Shown here: piece after piece, positions 14,101 through 26,482 of the stretch
How positions within the stretch are numbered: the stretch's first letter is position 1
Layout of the letters: the number at the start of each line of letters is the position of its first letter
Source: Anisakis pegreffii
Lineage: Eukaryota; Nematoda; Chromadorea; Rhabditida; Anisakidae
Direction of reading: 5' to 3'
Length of the DNA: 64,000 nucleotides
NCBI GenBank assembly: GCA_035041965.1
Contig: JAPYMA010000105.1
Coordinates: forward strand, 124,001-188,000
Notes under the pieces: generated by a model
Databases searched by the model: none
Told to the model about the DNA's origin: nothing
The model's input: only the letters and a program-made list of their open reading frames with translations
Translations under genes and position numbers: made by a program

Positions 14101-15228
14101 CAACAGCGAATCAATCATCTGCAAGTTCAATGCAAAACCGCAACGGTTCGTTCATGCATCAGTTGAATTGATCATACATTTTTTATGAGCTTATACCCTT
14201 TTTTATCACTTTAACCTAACAGCAATCAAAATGTTGTTCTTGATTGACATTTCAGCGTGTCCTTATCAACTTGTGTTATTCTAGGTCGGGAACTGACATT
14301 GAACTCAGCTTGTTTTCAGGAGGCATTCAATGCTTGCGTTGAATTTTATGGTGAATCTGCACGAAGTCAACAACCACATACATTCTTCTCAAGACTTATT
14401 GATTTCACGAAGAAATTCCATCAAGCCGTTCAAGATAATGAAGCGAGACACGCCGCTGAGCAGGTTTATGCTTCACTTTGCCCACTAATCAGTGATCACT
14501 GATCAGCTTGAGTTGAAGAACATCTCATCTATAACGTCAGCAAAACAACTGATTATACTTCATCAATGTTGAGTGAATAAACGAAATGAATAATGAATGT
14601 TGCAGTCGAACTAAAAAATGTTAGCACGATTCTTTCCAAGCGCACCTAATAACCGTAGTGTTTTTGAAGCGTGCTCGAGATCAGCAGACTCGGCGTCAGA
14701 AAGCAGCCGCAACTCGTCAACGAATGTCTGGTGCATCTCGAACTTCACGGGATCAAGACGAAATCATCAGCGAATTGGAACAACGACTCATGATGGTCAA
14801 TGGTATCGGTGGTGCGCCTAATAAGAAAAATCAAAAATCCAAACTGGATTCGAGTCAAATCAATGATGGCGATTTCGAAAAGATTATGAATGGTTCGTTC
14901 TTGAATTCATTCGTATCACTGCATTTTTTCTTAAATTTCAACTTTTTTATTCGAGAATTGTTCACGTCTCACATATATTTGTACTTCGAATCGCACTCTC
15001 ATCAACAACATGTTGTGAATAATCAGTGAGCGAGTCAAAAAAATTTTTACAAATGAAAGCGCAACTTTAGGTCTTCGCGAAGGTGCATACGTGACATTTG
15101 ATGGACCGCAGTCAGCGAAACGTTACAGTGGTGCGCCAGTTGGCTTAATTTCTAAAGGCGGCGGTATTCCACCTCCGGTCGAACCAAAACCACGCATTGT
15201 TCACGAAGTTGATAGGGAACGTTCCTGA
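5191..15228 (+). CDS. frl-1: Formin, FMNL/FRL class (Rho-regulated actin nucleator)
   Basis: Formins of this class nucleate and elongate unbranched actin filaments under Rho-family GTPase control at the cell cortex. Exons: 5191-5459, 7468-7551, 7653-7733, 8090-8169, 8406-8498, 8565-8690, 8735-8981, 9262-9338, 9689-9782, 9917-10105, 10489-10638, 10913-11174, 11358-11657, 11907-12000, 12139-12316, 12447-12570, 12667-12835, 12949-13098, 13648-13780, 13976-14145, 14320-14463, 14670-14892, 15071-15228. All junctions keep phase. Counting from the ATG at 5331 the product is about 1150 residues, near FMNL length. The GBD/FH3 region starts with NKMDLPPDK and contains [21 protein letters not shown] coiled coil spans about 450-537, proline-rich FH1 about 540-637, and FH2 about 640-1025 ([23 protein letters not shown]). 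A DAD-like tail ([17 protein letters not shown]) follows. The FH1 exon has a one-base frame break near 11540. Exon one may start upstream or at a spliced-leader site. The family call is firm; the symbol rests on remembered orthology. Confidence 0.93.
5460..7467 (+). other. Long first intron of the formin gene
   Basis: This 2-kb intron starts with GTTAGT and ends with ATTTCAG. It joins EDVL to NKMDLPPDK, as in vertebrate FMNL proteins where a short leader precedes the same motif. Its short open frames show no recognisable protein. First introns often hold enhancers, but nothing in this sequence shows one directly. Confidence 0.7.
11531..11546 (+). other. Frame break in the formin FH1 exon
   Basis: Up to the C-run at about 11536-11545 the exon reads polyproline in the frame set by the previous exon. 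After it, the polyproline continues only in another frame (GMLGGGV, a run of eight prolines, then ANHTLSPP), and that frame feeds correctly into FH2. One additional C would join the two parts. No pair of splice sites within the exon restores the frame. A sequencing or assembly error in the homopolymer is the likeliest cause. Confidence 0.8.
13438..13550. repeat. Inverted-repeat element inside a formin intron
   Basis: The left end reads GTCGGCATCCGACCGAC. The reverse complement of the right end (about 13528-13550) reads GTCGTAATTCCGACCGACC. The two arms match over most of about 17 bases around a roughly 75-bp centre that is also rich in TCGG and CCGA words. This fits a small MITE-like element. 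No clear target duplication was identified. Confidence 0.45.
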
Positions 15229-17576
15229 TCGTGATTTTATGCGATCGCTGCCGCACCGATTCGTTCAGTAACATTATTTAACATAACCTATTACCACCAG
15301 TCGTTTGAACCATCGCATTCGTTTATTATCACCTTTAACACACTAATTCATTTATATACATAATTGTACCACTATGAAAATGAGATTGTTGTTAAAATGA
15401 ATTATCCAAATTCTATCATTCAAATTCTGATTATGTACTATTTACTTCCGACTCAATGATCTTATCATGTGTTGTTATCGTTGTTGCATTGTTACTACCA
15501 TCAAATTTCCTGTTTTTATTTTTCTTGTTCCTTTCACGTTTTTTCTGCACGACCTTTCAACGTGTGCATCAATCACATAGATCTGTTTTATCAATCACAT
15601 TTTTCTCGACTGTGCTATCGTTTCACTCTTATGAAGTAGAGCTTTAAAACGAGACTTTTCGTTGCACTTTTTTAATCCCATTGGCTGTGCATAAGCCTAT
15701 TTTTGAACTCTTCAAAATTCACGGTTATTTCATGTTCTTTCCATGTTTCTTTTGCAGATTCATTCTACTGTTTGTTGCCATCAATTTTTTCGGTGTTTCA
15801 TTTTCAATTGATTGTTGTTCTATTATGTTCGTTATTGTTATTGTTATTACTCATGCTTATCGATATCAACTTCAACTGATATTAATAACCGTTTTCGAGT
15901 CATTATGCCATTCATCTGTGGATCTATTTATTCGTTGTTTCGTTGTGTTTTCACGCTTCTAATTCTCATTTTTCAGTTCTTGAAAATCACCCTTTTGTGC
16001 ACACATTTGCGAACGAATCGTAATGAACACTTCTTTTACATTCGTAGATTCGTTGTTTAGTCATATCAACAACCCGGTGCATTATCAGTTCAGTTATAAG
16101 ACCTGTGTGTTCAGACGCCCATCGTTCAAGTTTATCATTTCATTTTTCATCTGTATGTGTGTGTGCCAAGGTGCTATTTGACTTGAATCTTGGTTCTTTC
16201 TTTTTGATTTCTGCTGATTTATTCACCTATCCGTCAGTTAATTGAAAATTATTTTGAAGTGATAATGAGTGAACGATTTGTGTAAATATGATGATGTCAG
16301 AATGTTGTTTGAATTCGAATACAGATATACAAGATATTTTTCATATTATATATTCAAAGTATTTTTGTATATTGTACCTCTGCTCTTGTTTATCCAGTAA
16401 AAGTTTTATGTCGATTTGCGTTGAAGTCTCATTTCGCACGAAGTATGTCCAATTTCTAGAGAGTCTGAACGTGAAACAATCGGCAGTCTTAATGACGACG
16501 AGGTCATCACTGTAGTTGAGTTCAACGGGTGAGATCATGATGCTGCATACGGATGAAGTAGATAGAGCACGATAGAAGCACTTGAAATATCTATTTGTGT
16601 GCGTTTCTGATGATGATACAGCGACAAAATGACAGAATTATATAGAAATGCTTACCTGGAAAGCAAAAATTTGATCGCCTCAATTGTTGCGTGGAACGGA
16701 GCAACATCGAGAACTATGACGTACGTTCACGGTAACAAAGTGACGAGACAGTATGAAATGCGTAAGTTTGATTATTCACAGAATCATTGTGGTGCTACGC
16801 AGTTGATGTATTGTGGAGTGGTGTGGAAACGTGAGGTCAGCGCAAGCTAAGTAAGTTGCTGATAGCAGAAAAATGACACTTCACATGAAAATATGATTGA
16901 ACGTCATTATCAGAACGACGATTTTCATGCATCGTTCCCACTTGGACTTTCTGTTTCGAGGAGGTGCTGTTTTCGTTGTTGTGGTGGTGTCTCAAGAAGG
17001 AGATGTTTTCGTTTTCGAGGTAAGCATTTTGGTGCTATCGTCGTATTATATTCAATTAGTAATACTTTGTATCGTTTTCGAGATGAATTTTTTCATATAC
17101 AAGCTAATATTTTGGAATTTTTTTCATACACCACCACCACCACCATACACATTTCTACTCGCATTTGATCAATTCAGCTGATCCACCAAATGGGTAACGA
17201 TGGAATTTTTTTGAAACGAACCAATCTTCGCAATGTAGAACGCGGCTGTCGTAATCAATTACTATCACCATCTCAAGCAATCACCCCACAGTCGATTACA
17301 ATTCGCAACAAAACCCGTTAGACATCCTCGTATCTACCAAAACGAGTATTTTCACTGAGAATTTCTATGATGCTTTCTAAAAAAAACCTAACACACGACA
17401 ACATTCTAGGTGAAGTCAATAAACCACACTATCGTCCTATATTTCATTTGTTTCACTCAACGATCGTTTCACTAAAATTTTCATGTGACTATGTGTTTCT
17501 CAATGCTGTCTATTATTTATTTTATTCGGTGATATTTACTTTTAAATGTCAAATTTTCATGTTACTCTGAAACTAT
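15229..17576. other. Intergenic region between formin and first GLUT gene
   Basis: This region follows the formin stop codon and should hold its 3' UTR, then the promoter of the transporter gene. The open frames here (for example two overlapping frames at 16893-17181) have low-complexity translations and no family similarity I recognise. No RNA gene was seen. Confidence 0.5.
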
Positions 17577-20500
17577 ATGGATGATACAAATGAGACATTT
17601 CCATCGAAAGATGACAACGAGTTGGCATCGAGTGCTCATAAACATCATGAGCTGAAAACAATTCCAGATCCTGATAACCACATTCCATCACATTCTGTGA
17701 ACTATTTTGCTGCAAAGGTTTATTCTAATTGCCTTATTCATTATATCGATCGCCTTCCAGGCCTAAGGTCGAATTTCACTTTTGGTGTAATCAAAACAGT
17801 GTTGTCATTCGTGAAGTTTGGAAAATTTTATTCAACAAATTATCATATATTGGTGAACGTATGAACCAGAAAGAGTTTGATCATTCCCAGGGATCAAATG
17901 GTTCTTCTTTTAAAGAGATATCGGTGGATGAGATTGAAGTCATCACATCTACTGATGAAAATATATCTGCATCCAGTGGAAGGCCAGTGATCGGGGTAAG
18001 TAAAATTAAACCATGCTTTTCAATACTTCTAACTGATCGCCCGCTTGAAGCAAGGATACGGACCAAATTACTTCAAGATTTACGAGATCAGAAGTTGCCT
18101 CCTCGGGCTCAAGTTGTCCTCTTCACCGGCCCTCACAATAGCATTATTCCCGTTGTTCTCCCTCCACCCCCCCACATTTGAGGGCATTCAGCCCACACTG
18201 AAAAACAGTGTTATGAAGGATCATTATCAGAATTGCTACCTCATAAGCAGTTACTATGTTCGATCAAGAATTCACCCATCCGTTCGATAATTTTAGGGTG
18301 AACTGACCAAGCCACTGATTCTTGCGGTACTTTCACTCGTGATTGGAAGTTCATTTCAATTTGGTTATCATATCGGATGCATCAATTCATCAAAAGATGT
18401 ACTTTAATTCATTCCATTGATTTTCAAATGAATCCGAGGAGAAAGTTCTTTGAGAAATGTTGTAATATCTGGAATGTAACGTAAATTCTACAAGCAATTG
18501 CGGAAGGTTCCGATTAGAGCAAGTGAGGCAGGGAAACATTTGACAGTGGAATAATTCTTTGATTCACCTAAGCCGTTAAGTAAGAAAGCAGAGTTTGAAA
18601 AGAAACTGGAATAGTGATTCGAAAAACTGTACTGAATTTCGATATTTGGTTACCTGATAGATCAAGATTCACGGATCAAATAACAATCACGGATAATTTC
18701 ATTCAGCTGATCGAGAAATTCATTCGAGAAACGTCGTTTGCCGATGATGCTGAACGATTCAATGCAGTACGAGCGTGGATTTGGTAAATTGTGCTTTTGG
18801 ACGTGAATAATTTGATTAGTGGAACACCGATAAAGACTACGTATGTGGTTGTGCTAAGCAATATTGCAGGTCGTCAATAGTGTCAGCATTCCCATTTGGT
18901 GCTATCTTCGGAAGTCTTATGGCGGCAACTCTGTCTGATAAGTACGGTCGTAAGACGACAATATTCTTCAATAACATACCTGCAGCGATCGCAGGTGTCC
19001 TAATGACATTTGCATATCCTTTCAAAATGTGGTACCTTCTACTGATTGGTCGGTTCATCATTGGGGTGAATGCAGGTTGGGTCCGATTTCAAGTTGTGGT
19101 GTGATCTGGTGATAAACGAACGAGATTCGTTGATTTGAACGGTGAATAGTAAGAATGAATGATTATTTTAAGGTATCAGTTCGGGTGTAATAACAACGAT
19201 TCTAACAGAAATATCACCAGACAATTTGCGAGGAATGTTAGGAAGTTGTAATCAACTTTTCTTAACAGCCGCTATTCTCTTTTCAAATGTGCTATCGTTC
19301 CAGACAATATTCGGTACTGAAGCACGTTGGCAATATATATTCGGTGAGCTCATCGCTAAGCTTAGGCAGAGAACAAATTCACTTCTAAATAATTCACTTT
19401 GAAGTAACGTCACTGATTCAGGTTTCACATTTTTCCCTATAATCACTCAACTGATTCTGCTACGATTCTGTCCTGAATCACCACGATATACACTGATGTT
19501 TGAGCATGACGAAGTACAAGCCGAGAAAGATCTTAGAGTGTTGAGGGAACGAGTGAATGTTCGTGATGAAATTGATGCGATGAAGAGAGAGGCGATCGAG
19601 AGGGAGGTAAATTGAATTACTCTGGATTCGTTTCGAGATCAAGCAAATATCTGATCAAGCAATCACTCTGAATGTTTCCAGAATGAACCACAAATAACGT
19701 TCCGGGCGTTATTCTCTCGTGAACTGCGATGGGCCATATTGATAGCGATATTTCTGATGTTTATGCAACAAATGAGTGGTATCAATGCGGCGATGTATTA
19801 CTCAAATGACATATTCAAATCAGCCGGACTCGTCGGAAATCACATTATTTGGGCCACTTGTGCCATGATGTTAGTTAACGTGCTTACGACGTTGGCATCC
19901 ACATGGCTGGTCAGTTGTCTCGTTTATTGTGTCGTTTTCTGAAAACGAGCTGCTTTCAAAATTGAAGCATTTGCCAAAAAATTGATAAAATTGTGAAGAT
20001 TGATAAGTTGATGTTTATTCGAATCTTACTGATGAATGTATGAAAAGTTAACGGTTGTTTATTCGAGGTTGATCATCCTCTGTTCGGTCGTCGTTTCTTG
20101 CTGTTGACTGGTATGATTGGGATGTTCATAATGTCCATTGGCGTTGTCATCGCACTGGTTCTCATTGTTAGTCCTCAATACAATAATCCTCTGATCTGAT
20201 ACTTGGTTACAATCTCTTTCAGTCTGTAATAAACATGCATTTTGCAGAATAAAAGAAGTTATGTGAGCGAAGCTCGTGTTGCAGCTATCCTTTTCATGCT
20301 GCTTTTTGTGATCGCCTTCGCCACTGGACCAGGTATGTGACTGACGTAAAGCCAGTAAATCATCACACAGAAGGATAATGCAAATGAATAGTTGGCTGAT
20401 TGCTAGTCGGTTAAAACAACGAATGAATTCAACAAATCAGAGACCGGAAACATTTCAGGATCAATTCCATGGTTTTATGTGAGCGAACTGTTTGCGTCAA

Positions 20501-20805
20501 ACGCAAGAGCAAGTGCCACATCGATTGCGTGTGCTGTCAACTGGCTAATGAATTTTGTCGTTGGACTCTTATTTCCACCACTTCAGGTTATTTCATTCTA
20601 TATCGGTTCATTTAGCGATTGCATGAAGTTAAAGCTGATTTGATGAAAGTTGCAGGAATATTTAACCACCTACACGTTCTTGGTGTTTACAGTAGCATTA
20701 CTGATATGTACGATCATAACCGTAATCTACGTTCCTGAAACAAAAGGCAAAAGTGCTGAAGATGTACAAAATGATCTGGATAGAACACGTCCATCATGCA
20801 TTTAG
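17577..20805 (+). CDS. Facilitated glucose transporter (SLC2A/GLUT family), copy 1
   Basis: MFS sugar porters of this family move hexoses down their gradient across the plasma membrane. Exons: 17577-17717, 17891-17995, 18297-18398, 18707-18783, 18870-19075, 19173-19343, 19422-19606, 19682-19909, 20068-20166, 20248-20332, 20459-20586, 20656-20805. All phases match, giving 558 residues; GLUTs have about 500, and the excess is a polar N-terminal tail of about 80. Family motifs appear in order: FQFGYHIGCIN (TM1), LSDKYGRKTT (loop 2-3), RGMLGSCNQL, CPESPRYTL, QQMSGINAAMYYS (TM7), HPLFGRRFLL, GPGSIPWFYVSELF (TM10) and VPETKGK near the C-terminus. The gene is a close paralogue of the next one downstream, with nearly the same intron positions, so the pair arose by tandem duplication. 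The intron 18784-18869 is absent from copy 2. The N-terminal exons are weakly conserved between copies and less certain. Confidence 0.93.
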
Positions 20806-20824
20806 AACCTTCTTATGTCTGTTT

Positions 20825-20830
20825 AATAAA
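20825..20830 (+). terminator. Poly(A) signal, GLUT copy 1
   Basis: A perfect AATAAA lies about 20 bases after the stop codon at 20803-20805, which fits the short 3' UTRs of nematodes. Confidence 0.6.
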
Positions 20831-22812
20831 GCGTTTCGAAGTTATCTGCATTATCATGAGCATTCTCATGCAATGAATTAAAATAGAGAAAAATCGATGA
20901 ACGACTCACATGAAAGGACTGCAACACAAAGATGTTTCGGCGCGGATAAATTGATCGTGGAGATGCGGTTAGCGAGAAGATATCCGATGCAATATACTGA
21001 TTTATCATTAATCACGAACTTTAGTCGATTAAGTGCATTATTGCGATCATCTTCTCGTGATAGCATGCGTCAGAAGTTCGAGTAGTTCGCAACACTTTGT
21101 GAAAAGACATTTCTGCTTTAACTGATGTTAGATATCTCACATGGATAACTGCTGTACGAGCAGGATCTATCCTGGTTGTGGGATATTCTAGTGTCTCTTT
21201 GAGTAGTCGGTGCGATTTTGTGGCACTCGCACAGTGAAGTGTTACTCGAAAATTAAACTGACATGAATTTGATTTGGTTGATATTCACGGAAAATAGATT
21301 AGATTCGTATGAATCTCCCCATATGTCTGCGATTAGATTGATCGAGTGAGTGATCTCTGGAACAATGTGAAATGTTATGAACAGGTTGGATGATAAACAA
21401 CTGCGAATTGATATATTTTTGTGGCACGATATTTGATCCAAAAAACAATAAAGCAACTGACAATACTCAGCAGTTGTTTGTCGAAACTGTGATTGAAAAA
21501 CATCAGAGGAGCATCGAAAACAGAGCATAAAAAACCTATGACACCAAATCGTTCCCTTTATGTTTCTTCTTATGTTAACCGTGATAAATAATCAACCGGG
21601 ATGGTGCATGACAAATGTTTTGAAAGTTCCATAGAAGTTGTCAACATTTTCAGTGGCGTCGTTCAACAACGTCATTGTTACTGTTTACAACATTTTCATC
21701 CCAAAAATGAAAATAATGAATCGAGCGTTAAATCACAACTTTGGTCGTCATAAACAAGTGTTTAGTTTGAGACCATTAACACCGTTCCCTTTAAAGAACC
21801 AGTAATCAGTGCAAGTCTACTTATTGTTGATTGGTGCACAGTGGAATTGTGGCTGATATCACATTTATTCACTCGATTCACTTCATTCATTTATCAAAAA
21901 TAACACAATCGTGTGTTCGTCTGCATACTCATTGCGATATCCTTCTATATCGTTTGATTCCCCTACCTAAGCGTTTGATCAAGTGGTTTTTTGTCCTTAC
22001 TTTACATGTTTGGTTTCGCTATTAATGATGGTTGGAATGAATCTACCTGCTTTGCAATAGTCTTATTCACGACTACCTCACGAATGCTTCTTTGTTGTAA
22101 TATCTATTTCTTATCACATATTTCAAAATTTACATCTTAGCAATGTTTATGTCACATCATCTAAATCACATCATACTTCAATCATATATTAACCAAATTC
22201 ATTGCTGCTAACCATAAGAACATTGTTATGAATATTACTGTCGATTATGTGAGTAAACTGTACGTTCGCTATCCACGCTCCATCTTCGTCGCTAAAGAGA
22301 AATCGCATCGAACACCTACCTACGAGACACCTACAATATTCGAGGGTTGAAGCTTATCAGTTTTGAAAATGAACGCACTTTGATCAACTCCTTCAAATGA
22401 TCAATTCAGTTCCTTTTTAACTATGACTTTCACAAAACTGACTTGTCACTTTCAGGAAAAACCTTTCCTGACCCTGTTTTTCTGTTTCCCTTCGAGCTAC
22501 TCGATTCATTCTTTCTTCAATTTCAATATCGCACAACAATTCCCTTTTAATTCCCTCTTCACAAGTATCAGGTTGACTACAAGCTTCTCATGAGTTTCAA
22601 TTTCTCTATTTTTCATTGCATCTCAAAAATTTTAAATGAGACTTTTTGAGCATATTTTTACTATATTTGTTATCTCACTTAGTCGGTATTGTGTACGAAT
22701 TTACTAGTTCGTACCAAACTGATTCATGATTGTTGACAATTCAAAATCCGTTACTAGTCACAACTAAACTACAATTTCAGTTCGACATTCAAAAGTGCAT
22801 CCCTTCATCGCA
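20831..22812. other. Intergenic region between the two GLUT genes
   Basis: About 2 kb separate the paired transporters, too far for typical operon spacing. No third transporter fragment or other recognisable coding exon was seen. An acceptor-like TTTCAG ends at 22780, 32 bases before the ATG of copy 2, and could be a spliced-leader site. Confidence 0.5.
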
Positions 22813-25800
22813 ATGGATGAATCAAATGACATGCATAATGCCGTTAAAAATAACGCCCGTCAGACTGTAATCGATAACAACAATAACAACAGCAGTGACA
22901 ACAATGCTACCAATAATAATGATGGCCATAACGATGAGGAAGTGATGAAACATCAACATATAATCAACCACATCTCGCTGCAACCAACAATTCTAATTGT
23001 GGTCGCCTATATTTGTGCTATCGTTTAAGATTACTCCAATTTAAAGCATTGTAACATAAATAAAATTCAATATGAGACTTAATAATCTCCCGGTAATTCG
23101 TGGTCTTCAAATGAAAAATTCTCGAAGATAAACTTCACATAATTGCTTCGAATCAAGATGAAATGCTCGGTTAATGAAGAAGATAGTTTTATAGGATGCG
23201 GCAAAAGGCGGCATATCACCGATTCGGATTGGAAGTCGTTCATCCAGTAACAGTAGAAGTTCACCAACAAACTCAGTTGAGGTTAATAACTTCGCATTGA
23301 CGCTTATACGAGAGAATCCATACGATCATGCTAGAATGGAGTGAAAGATATCTAAAATTTATCCGCTTCGTAGTTGCCAACTATCGGCATGATGACGTCT
23401 AGTTGTTCTCAGTATTCCTTTGAACAGCTGCATAATCATTCAGGCATTCAGGTAGTGAGTAAGAATACCGATATATGCAAATTTTCAGGATGGATTAACG
23501 AAACCCTTGTTTCTTGCAGTGATTGCATTGGTATTTGGAAGTTCAGTGCAATTTGGTTTTCAGCTTGCATGCATCAATTCACCGCGACATGTATGTACCT
23601 TTCTATCAGAACATCTTCATTTAAAAGAAAACATCTTGCAGATACTTTCGATTGCAGTGAATGCGACGAGCATAGATCCGTTGAGAAACCATTTCTTAAA
23701 AGTCGAAAAATTTCAATATTCTTGCATATTTCGAAGAAAAATCCAATGATTGCATTTGACGAAATCTTTCACTACATGAAACTATCACTGATAGTGAGTT
23801 CAAATGCAGCAAAAAACTGGTATTGTTTTCCAGTTGATTGAGAAATTCATTGAAGAAACATCATTTGCTGAAGATCGTGAACGGTTCGAGGAGATGCGTG
23901 CGTGGATATGGTCATCGATAGTTGCAGCATTTCCATTAGGTGCTATCTTCGGGTGTTTGATAGCAGCCACGTTGTCTGATACGTACGGTCGTAAGACGAC
24001 TATATTCTTCAATAATATACCTGCAACAATCGCAGGTGTTCTAATGACATTTGCATATCCGTTCAAGATATGGTATCTTTTATTGATTGGTCGACTTGTT
24101 ATTGGAGTGAGCGCAGGTTGGATTTGAAATTGTTGCATTGAACTGGTTGATCACTTCTGGAACGAATGCTTCAAAAATGCATCGATTGTTTCTTTTTTCA
24201 ACTGCACTCCTTTCTTTTCCAGGAATCAGTTCAGGTGTACTGTCAACATTCCTGACAGAATTGGCACCAGTTAGACTCAGAGGAACGTTGGGAGGTTCTA
24301 ATCAGCTGCTCATAACAGCTGCAATGCTGTTTTCAAATATTCTATCGTTCAGTGCACTGTTCGGTACTGAAACAAGATGGCCCTATATTTTCGGTACACT
24401 TAACTTATTTCTGAAAGGCGTGTGCAAAAAGAATGAAATTAGTATCTCCGTAAGAAAGGAATTCATATAACTGATTTCGATTCAGTTTTCTCGTTTTTTT
24501 CAATTTGGGAACTCAACCTTTCGGATGATGAAGAATTGTCGATTATAATACCTAAGCTCTATGATATTCGATGATGATAAGGACGCCGGAGTTTCATTAG
24601 AGCCCGCTGCAGGTTATAACGTGTGAACTGCAATCGACTGAGAGATACTGATTTCCTCATGAATGAACTTCTTCTCAAATTTCAGTTTTTACATTCTTCC
24701 CAATCATCGCTCAACTTATTCTCCTGCGGTATTGTCCAGAATCACCGCGATATACGTTGATCTTCGGAAAAAATGAATTACAAAGTGAGAAAGATTTGAG
24801 AATGTTGAGAGGAAGATCGGACGTTCGTGCCGAAATTGAAGCCATTCAAAAAGAGGCGAGAGAGAAGGAGGTTTGTATGTGCACTCACTCGTGCACATTT
24901 CCTGTCGAGAGGCGATCGACTTTTATCTCGCTCAGTTACAAAAATATTGTTGGATGCTTTCAGAAGGAACCTAAGATCACATTCGCTACGTTATTCACTC
25001 GTGAACTGCGATGGTCGACCCTGATAGCAATATTTTTGATGTTTATGCAACAAATGAGTGGCATCAATGCAGCAATGTATTACTCGAATGACATCTTCAA
25101 ATCAACTGGATTGATTGGCGATCAGATCATCTTGGCAACATGTGCTATAATGCTAACCAATGTGCTTATGACCTTAGCATCTGAATGGCTTGTGAGTTCC
25201 AGATTCTTTATCGACTGCTGCTGCTGCTGATTCGAACAATTTTATTTGACTCGATTCGATTACACAGTGCACCGATCTGAGGAATCATCAATGATGAAAG
25301 AATGATAGAATTAGTGAAACATTGTTGAAGTGATTTTCAGGTAGACCATCCCTTATTCGGTCGTCGTTTCTTACTTTTAACTGGTATGCTTGGAATGTTT
25401 CTGATGTCAATTGGTATTGTTGCTTCTCTCATTCTCATTGTGAGTTTAATCATACCTATCTTTATTCGAGATATTTTATATAAATTCGCTGAGCATAGCG
25501 ATCGAATGCTAGAAATGAATGCATGTCCATTCATATGAAGTAACTTTACTTGTTTATTTAATTAGCAATTGCGAGTTTATGCCTTTCCATTATCACTAAT
25601 ATCGCATTCTTCCTTCCTTGACATGCTTTGCTCCGTGCAGCTAACGATAATAGCGTTGGGAATCATCTGTCTTCATGAAGTTCATTCGAAGAGCGCAAAG
25701 GTTTTGGGCTACACTCCCATATTGTCAAACGATTTCCACGATCTCATATTTCTATTTTTATGATCATATGATCTCCCAATTCTTTCCTTTGATATAAAAA

Positions 25801-26416
25801 TTCTCGAAATATGCGGTTTGATGTTTCAGAGTATGAAGGATCATATAAATGAAGGTCGAATCTTAGCTATTGTTTTCATGGTAATGTACGTATTTGCGTT
25901 CGCAATTGGACCAGGTGCGACATTTTAGATTTTCGAATTCAGTCGTTTTGCTTGAGTTTTGTTATTTTTATACATTATAATTGCAGGTCCAATTCCATGG
26001 TTTTATGTAGGTGAGTTGTTTCCATCATATTCACGAGCAAGTGGCACTTCAGTCGCATGCGCTGTTAATTTGATGACCAATTTTTGGGTTGGACTACTTT
26101 TCCCACCAATCAGAGTAATTCATTATTTGTACTTTCTGATTTCTTTCGTTCTCAGTGAAGCATTCAATTATAACATGGAAATACATCAAGCCGATTCCCA
26201 GTCCTCACATCATACTTCAGATGTCATTTCGAGTGAACTATCAAGTTTAGATCATCACATTTCCAGGAACATCTCACCCATTATACATTCTTGATATTCA
26301 CAGTGGCATTGTTCTTTGGTACGATTATAACTATGTTTTTTATTCCTGAAACAAAAGGCAAGACCATTGAAGAGATACAGCAGCATCTGAAGAAGAAACG
26401 TCCATCATGTATATAA
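22813..26416 (+). CDS. Facilitated glucose transporter (SLC2A/GLUT family), copy 2
   Basis: This is the second of the tandem hexose transporters. Exons: 22813-22941, 23195-23281, 23489-23590, 23834-24116, 24223-24393, 24686-24870, 24964-25191, 25341-25439, 25830-25914, 25987-26114, 26267-26416, giving 548 residues. From TM1 onward every exon has the same length as its partner in copy 1, except that 23834-24116 (283 bases) equals two exons of copy 1 (77 plus 206) with no intron between. Motifs include VQFGFQLACIN, LSDTYGRKTT, CPESPRYTL, QQMSGINAAMYYS, HPLFGRRFLL, GPIPWFYVGELF and IPETKGK. The N-terminal tail begins MDESND (copy 1: MDDTNE) and is rich in asparagine. The second exon (23195-23281, serine-rich) was chosen because its phases fit and its size matches copy 1; it is the least certain part. 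One intron (25440-25829) carries a dispersed repeat. Confidence 0.92.
25561..25680. repeat. Dispersed repeat, copy B
   Basis: This is the partner of the segment at 3400-3508, in the same orientation, lying within intron 25440-25829 of the second glucose transporter. The shared blocks are separated by small insertions and deletions, which fits an old interspersed repeat rather than a recent duplication. Confidence 0.6.
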
Positions 26417-26476
26417 AGTGTATGCAATGAGGTTGTTAATATGCATATGAAACGCTTTGCTGCATTCCATGTGATC

Positions 26477-26482
26477 AATAAA
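26477..26482 (+). terminator. Poly(A) signal, GLUT copy 2
   Basis: AATAAA lies about 60 bases after the stop codon at 26414-26416. Confidence 0.6.

Noticed and set aside
16893..17181. Two overlapping frames of about 90 codons between formin and GLUT copy 1
   Set aside because: Low-complexity translations with no family similarity and no in-phase partner exons.
17729..18181. 150-codon frame near the start of GLUT copy 1
   Set aside because: Only 17891-17995 fits in phase with both neighbours; the rest lies in introns.
23374..23841. 155-codon plus-strand frame in GLUT copy 2
   Set aside because: It overlaps the TM1 exon 23489-23590 in the wrong frame and crosses an intron.
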